Part shown: positions 58,846 through 64,000 of the stretch, piece after piece
Position numbering within the stretch: position 1 is the first letter of the stretch
How the letters are laid out: each line of letters begins with the position of its first letter
DNA from: Megalonaias nervosa
Taxonomy: Eukaryota; Mollusca; Bivalvia; Unionida; Unionidae
Direction: 5' to 3'
Assembly (NCBI GenBank): GCA_016617855.1
Contig: JAECUM010001836.1
Location: 62,001 to 126,000, forward strand
Length of the DNA stretch: 64,000 bases
Notes under the pieces: model-generated
Told to the model about the DNA's origin: nothing
The model's input: the letters and a program-made list of their open reading frames with translations, nothing else
Databases searched by the model: none
Position numbers and translations under genes: made by a program

Positions 58846-59037
58846 TGTATACTCGCTTATAAATCTGATCCAACTGCAAACAACAACCCTCACCTGCTGT
58901 TGCATCATGCAACACAAGAGCATTGTTCTATTGATTACTCCCATCAAACTACACAGACCCATATTTACAGTTCATTATGCAATGGCAGATCTGGGTCTCT
59001 GCACTTGGACCCAACTTAAAACTGAGTATATACGGTA
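58846..59037. mobile_element. Foldback element copy (family F), full length
   Basis: Arms TTGTATACTCGCTTATAAAT and AACTGAGTATATACGGTA. Right module CCCATATTTACAGTTCATTA then TGCAATGGCAGATCTGGG. Confidence 0.8.
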
Positions 59038-59373
59038 GTTGTTGACAAAGGAGGTTGTATGTATGCAGAGAGTTACATGTGTATGCATTGTATCAGGGAG
59101 TTTTCTTGGATTTTGTGGGCATTCAAACCAAAATGCTGCAGGTAGTAGATTTTATTTAAGTAAGTTTCTTCTTATGACCAGAATGCAGAAAAGGATTGAA
59201 TACTCCAGGACCTTGTTCCAAAAGTTATTTGATTTAGCACATTGGTCAGCATGGGAGAATTGCAATTATAAGGGTGCAGGTTTGAAGCTTAGTGTTGGAT
59301 TTGTTAGGGTCAGCTACCATGGTATGTTCTTAGGCAAAGCATGTTACTCCAGTTGTCTTTGTACCAGAAAGCA

Positions 59374-59629
59374 GGGGCCCCGAGTGGCCAAGTGGTCTAA
59401 AGCACTCACCGTAATGGATCATTGCCATCTTGCCTCTGTCTGCGTGGTTTCGAGTATCGGGTTCGGCCAATGTGGGTATGTGAGAAAGCTTGCCAGCAAC
59501 TTCTTGTGGGTCAGTGGTTCTTTCCGAGGTTTTCCAGGATTCTTCCTCCATCTATACTGGCTGCCATGTATGGCATATCTTATGCTGAAAAATGGCGTTA
59601 AACCCTACAACAACAACAACAACAACAAC
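59374..59629 (+). mobile_element. tRNA-derived SINE (family 2), (CAA)n tail
   Basis: GGGGCCCCGAGTGGCCAAG then TGGTCTAAAGCAC is the tRNA Leu/Ser-like head. The body has GCCAATGTGGGTATGTGAGA and GGATTCTTCCTCCATC, then CTTATGCTGAAAAATGGCGT and an 8-unit (CAA) tail. It aligns end to end with the minus-strand copy at 33013-33262. Candidate flanking repeat GTACCAGAAAG / GTACCGAATAG is weak. A 220-codon frame running through it is an artefact. Confidence 0.9.
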
Positions 59630-62600
59630 GTACCGAATAGCCTACTTGTGTTGCTGTGCCATGCAACATGGAAGCAAAACAAATCAATCAAAAACTCTTG
59701 ATAGAAACTATCCTGAATCTGATGGCTCTCACTGAATAGACTTGGCCGCGATGTTGTTTACTCCAAAAGGTTAACCAGTTAAAATGTAAACATGTGCCTG
59801 TAAGTTCTACACAGGTGTAGCTTAGTATAGGTCAGCAACATTTGGTGGGAGAAATATTGGGCTGCTAATTATAGGTGCAGATAGATTGAAAACAAGCTAT
59901 GACAGTTTTGGGACCACATACAAAAAAAACTTGACCTGTAAACAAGATGAAAGAGTTTAAACAATTTGTGATCCCCTGCCTTCACCTGTATTGAGGAGAA
60001 AAAGAAACCGCATGGTACATTTGAATGGTAATTCAAATCAAATGATATAAAAACTTTTATCCAGATTTTTTTATATGTACAGGATTGAATATCAGTGTTA
60101 GATGTAAATGTTAATTGGGCTGTTCCATTAAAACGTACGTTGTTTGAAAGGTTGCCAGTGGCACAAAACTATGAGGTATAGTCTTGTATTAAACATATGC
60201 ATTTATTTACTTGAATAGATTTTTGATTTGTTTTCATTGTTAAATTACAACATGTATTTTCAGATGACATTCATATTAAAACAATAAAGGCTCAGTTTTT
60301 ATGAGTAATTTTGCAACTTGCATTATAGATAATGCAGGATTCTTGCTAACCTAATTGAGTTTGGGGTTTCTTTTGATTGTTTTTAAGTATATTTGTATAT
60401 TTGGGTACATATTTATCTTCAGAAGAAAGTCATTACTTATCCCTCTCTTAAGCATTTTTATGTAAAATGCTTATATTTTTTTTTTTTTCATGACAAATGT
60501 CCTGCCACCTGAAATTCTTGTCTTTTCACTGCCATTTCTAACAGTGGATATATTAATTTCTGTTTGGATTGATTGTTCAGAGGCTGTTACTCTGACCAAA
60601 ATTTGCATGGACACTGTTATTTGTTAAAAAGTGCGCAGTAAAATGAATGATGCAAGATATTATAAAATTCAGTAACTGTAAATTGATGTTCAAAATGTTG
60701 ACTTTAGTTTCAGATTAATTATGAGGTGATTATTTTGTTTGAAGGGGTACCCGTTTTTGGATTTTATGTTATCTAGACCCAGAGCACAGATTTTTTTGAG
60801 AAAGAATTGGACCCGTTTCTGAATCTGCAAATCTGAGTACTGAAAAAAATGAATTTTTGCAAAATGTCGAAGAATTTGTGCCCTAAAAATGAAAGAATTC
60901 AGAATTGTGTTGTATTTGCTGTTAACCAACCATTTTCAAGTGATGGAAACCACAACCTGAGATTTTTTACTGTTATATGCACACATCAATGAATTCTAGA
61001 ATTACAGAGTATTTTAACCTTTCTTATAAAAATTATTTGTACCCAAACTTACCCCATGTCCCATAATTTCTTATTAAGTACCTGTAAAGTCTTATTTTTT
61101 TTTGAGCCCATATTAACAAAAGACACATCTGACTTTTCTGATGATGGTGGTGGCATAAACAGTTCATTGAGGTTTTATTTTTAAGATTTTCATTTACAAT
61201 TATTTTCAAAACCTCTTCATAGATTCTCATTCTACTTTGTATAATTCATTATGAAGCTGAGGTGATTCATTGTACAACATGCATGCATACCCTCATCACC
61301 TTGGAGTCAAGGTTACTGGCATCCAAGATTTGCATTATGGTTTTGGTTAATGGCTTCTCATTTGCACACATTTCCTAAACCCCATGATGGATTTTCTCCA
61401 TACTTGGAATGAATCTAACATTTTGTTATAAATGCTTTCACCTCATTGAGCTTGGGGTCAAGGTTTCAATGAATATATACATTAAGGATTATATTTTTAT
61501 TTTCATTCCTTATACTTCCTGAAGCCAATAATGGCTTCTGTTCTTTCATTGGTTGAATCATTAAAAAGCTCAAACAATTCATACTATGACATGCTGATTT
61601 TCCCCGTTTGACTATTGGATCAAGGTCACATTTTACACCAGTACTTAAATCATGGGCTCGACACGCAGGCCTTGACCTTGTTATGTGTATCAGTTCTTGT
61701 GATTTTTGGGAAGTTTATTTTGCATTCATACTTAAATTTGTGGATTGGATAAGATAACCTTTGACTTTTGATTCCATAGAAAGATCATTGTTAATTGAAC
61801 CTGTATGTTGTTTTTGTCAGCCACAACATTCACAGAAAAAAAATACTGTGAATTTATGGATAAATCATAATGTGAATTCTTTGAATATTCAAAAAAATTG
61901 TCGTGTCCATTATGTTAAAGTAACTTGAGTTCTGCTCAGGAAAATAATGCATTTTTTAAAATCAATTTGACTTGTACAGATTTTAATTTTTTTTTTCCTC
62001 ATTATTTATTCTTATTTTGCTGTTCAGATGTTATGTCACTTTAAGTTGTAAATATAAAGCTATTTCATTTAAATCTGCCAGGCAAGGGTATGCCTCATTT
62101 GTTTAAAGGGCATAATCCAAAGGAAAAGAAATAATTATCACAAAATAAGAAAAAAAAATGGGTTGAGAGCCATACTGTAGAGAATAATAATGTCGCGTCC
62201 CCCCCCCCTCCTGGCAGATTTAAATAGAATGAGAGCTATACTATATAGGAGAAAAGTGTTCCTGCTCCCTTCCAGGCAGATTTAAATAGAATACTCATTG
62301 ATTTTTGTTGGTTGGGTAAATTTATTTTTAGCTTAAGCGTAGCTTGGGCCATTTGACACAATGTCATGTGCTTTTTATTTGTGCCTCTCCTGAATGATAT
62401 GCCTGTTTTAATTGCTTTTATTTATGTCTATTTCCAATGTATAGAAAGAAAAGTAAGAAGATTCCTGAGATAAAAATTTCAGATGATAATACAGTGCAAG
62501 ATTACTGTATGGGTGCATCAAATATGTAGTTGTAATACAACAGTTAAAGGAAGGAGTTGTAGAAAATTTGCAGTGAATTTGTGAAAACTATGCTGAATAA

Positions 62601-62929
62601 TTTTTCATACAGTTTTGGTGCTCAATGAAACTATAAATATCAATTATTTCTGACTTTTTCATACAGAATGATAGTTTTTCTGTTATGATTAGTACAGAGA
62701 AAAATATTAAAAAGTACAGAAAATATTTCAGACATTACCTGACAATGCAACTCGGGTATTCTATCGATGTAAATTAGCAGACTTGAAAATTTGGGTATTA
62801 TCTGATCAATATTATTTCAGTTATCATAGCTGTTCTCTTTATTTTAATCTGCTTTATGGAACTTCATTTTGTGCTCCCACAACCTAGCAAATGTTATTTA
62901 ATACTGAGCAGTCATTCACAGTAGTTGAA
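59630..62929. other. Intergenic sequence, nothing recognised
   Basis: AT-rich, no open frame above 80 codons, no repeat family of this window recognised. A C-rich/poly(A) patch lies near 62145-62210, where GAGAGCYATACTRTA and CAGATTTAAATAGAAT occur twice about 70 bp apart. Confidence 0.45.
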
Positions 62930-63285
62930 TGGAATGGTCCATAATCTAACCTGTGGATTTATGGGCAGTTGAATGGGATGGTCCATAATCTAACCTGTGG
63001 ATTTATGGGCAGTTGAATGGGATGGTCCATAATCTAACCTATGTGGATTTATGGGCAGTTGAATGGGATGGTCCATAATCTAACATGTGGATTTATGGGC
63101 AGTTGAATGGGATGGTCCATAATCTAACATGTGGATTTATGGGCAGTTGAATGGGATGGTCCAATATCTAACCTGTGGATTTATGGGCAGTTGAATGGGA
63201 TGGTCCAAATATCTAACCTGTGGATTTATGGGCAGTTGAATGGGATGGTCCATAATCTAACCTGTGGATTTATGGGCAGTTTAGA
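62930..63285. repeat. Minisatellite, 44-46-bp unit, eight copies
   Basis: Unit GTGGATTTATGGGCAGTTGA then ATGGGATGGTCCATAATCTA, with almost no divergence between copies (CATAAT or CAATAT, ACCT or ACAT). The homogeneity suggests recent expansion and likely copy-number polymorphism. Confidence 0.97.
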
Positions 63286-63629
63286 CTGGCAAATGCCCTC
63301 TTATGCAAAACTTCATGGTAGGGTGAATGTTAGGTGTGGGGAGGTTGAGGTTATAGGTATATGTAAAACATTTCTTGTATAACTAGCTGCATCACCTTGT
63401 ACCTATCCATCATTATAATGCCAAAAACATTTATCTTTTGATCAAAAATTTCATCCCATAGTTGTTTTTTTAAAAAAATCTTTCCCATGATGAGATGTCT
63501 ATAAATTGGTGTAAGACCTCAAGGCAATATGAACTTGGATAAAAGACTCTGTTCTTCTGATACCAGTCTTTAGACTGTTAAAGAAAAAGTGAATTTTAAT
63601 TCTTTAACAATCTTTTGTCAGACCACCCC

Positions 63630-63964
63630 AAACCGCTCCAGTGGCCTAGTGGTTAGAGCGTCCGCCTCGGATGCGGGAGGTCATGGGTTCGATCCCCAGC
63701 CGAGTCATACCAAAGACTTACAAAAATGGTACTAACAGCTGCCTCGCTTGGCGCTCAGCATTAAGAGGTTAGTGTTAGGACTGGTCGGCCTGGTGTCAGG
63801 ATAATGTGACTGGGTGGGACATCATGCTACATGTCTGCGGCATGATGCCCCAGTGCTAGACATCACTATAAACTGCCAGACTGCAGACATCGTAGCGATA
63901 TGACTGAAAAATTGTTAAAGCTACGTTAAAAATCCAAATCACACACACACACACACACACACAC
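63630..63964 (+). mobile_element. tRNA-derived SINE (family 1), best-preserved copy
   Basis: Intact A box TGGCCTAGTGGTTAGAGCG and B box GGTTCGATCCCC, complete body, and (CA)n tail. Flanked by a perfect 12-bp target-site duplication TCAGACCACCCC (63618-63629, 63965-63976). It is the youngest-looking copy in the window and a good reference for the family. Confidence 0.95.
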
Positions 63965-64000
63965 TCAGACCACCCCTTCCACCACCTCAGTTCTGAGAAT

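Noticed and set aside
59039..59701. 220-codon plus-strand frame
   Set aside because: Runs through a family-2 SINE and its (CAA)n tail; the matching peptide at 33060-33284 and 51557-51904 is the same SINE.

Overview
The window is animal nuclear DNA and contains one recognisable host gene: the C-terminal half of an SLC7 (LAT-type) amino-acid transporter on the + strand. The sequence is AT-rich by eye and intron-dense. It carries tRNA-derived SINEs, non-LTR retrotransposon relics, several classes of inverted-repeat DNA element and many minisatellites. Together these point to an invertebrate, most plausibly a lophotrochozoan such as a bivalve mollusc. The animal assignment is firm; the clade is inference.

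Transporter gene: nine exons (6995-7094, 9207-9251, 38399-38522, 40233-40336, 43333-43429, 45403-45552, 47428-47512, 50292-50384, 55484-55548) join with canonical GT/AG sites and consistent phase into 286 residues plus a stop. They cover the predicted TM6 to TM12 and the cytoplasmic tail of a LAT1/LAT2-like light chain of a heterodimeric amino-acid transporter. The promoter and the exons for the N-terminal half were not found and probably lie upstream of the window. Intron sizes are about 2.1, 29.1, 1.7, 3.0, 2.0, 1.9, 2.8 and 5.1 kb. The probable 3' UTR reaches poly(A) signals near 57.9 kb.

Layout: 1-7 kb is intron or upstream sequence with a 793-bp inverted-repeat DNA element carrying a zinc-finger transposase fragment. 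7.1-9.2 kb holds a second copy with a small MITE nested in it. The 29-kb intron (9.3-38.4 kb) is a repeat reservoir: minisatellites, a 1.6-kb Tigger/pogo-like inverted-repeat element, two SINE families, a minus-strand CR1-like LINE relic, a 145-bp MITE, a 2.1-kb inverted-repeat element, and a roughly 1-kb minisatellite with a 30-bp unit ending 180 bp before exon 38399. 38.5-55.5 kb has the remaining exons with more minisatellites, a 5'-truncated LINE and satellite-like degenerate repeats. 58-64 kb is intergenic and repeat-rich.

The observations most worth following are: (1) a foldback element family of about 15 copies with one or two palindromes inside its terminal inverted repeats; (2) a run of duplicated 3' splice-site-like motifs in an (ATT)n tract before the TM12 exon, two of which are in frame and open and would add purely hydrophobic residues; (3) nested insertions with readable target-site duplications that give a relative age order; (4) an Asn in the substrate-binding unwound part of TM6, where LAT1/LAT2 have Gly.
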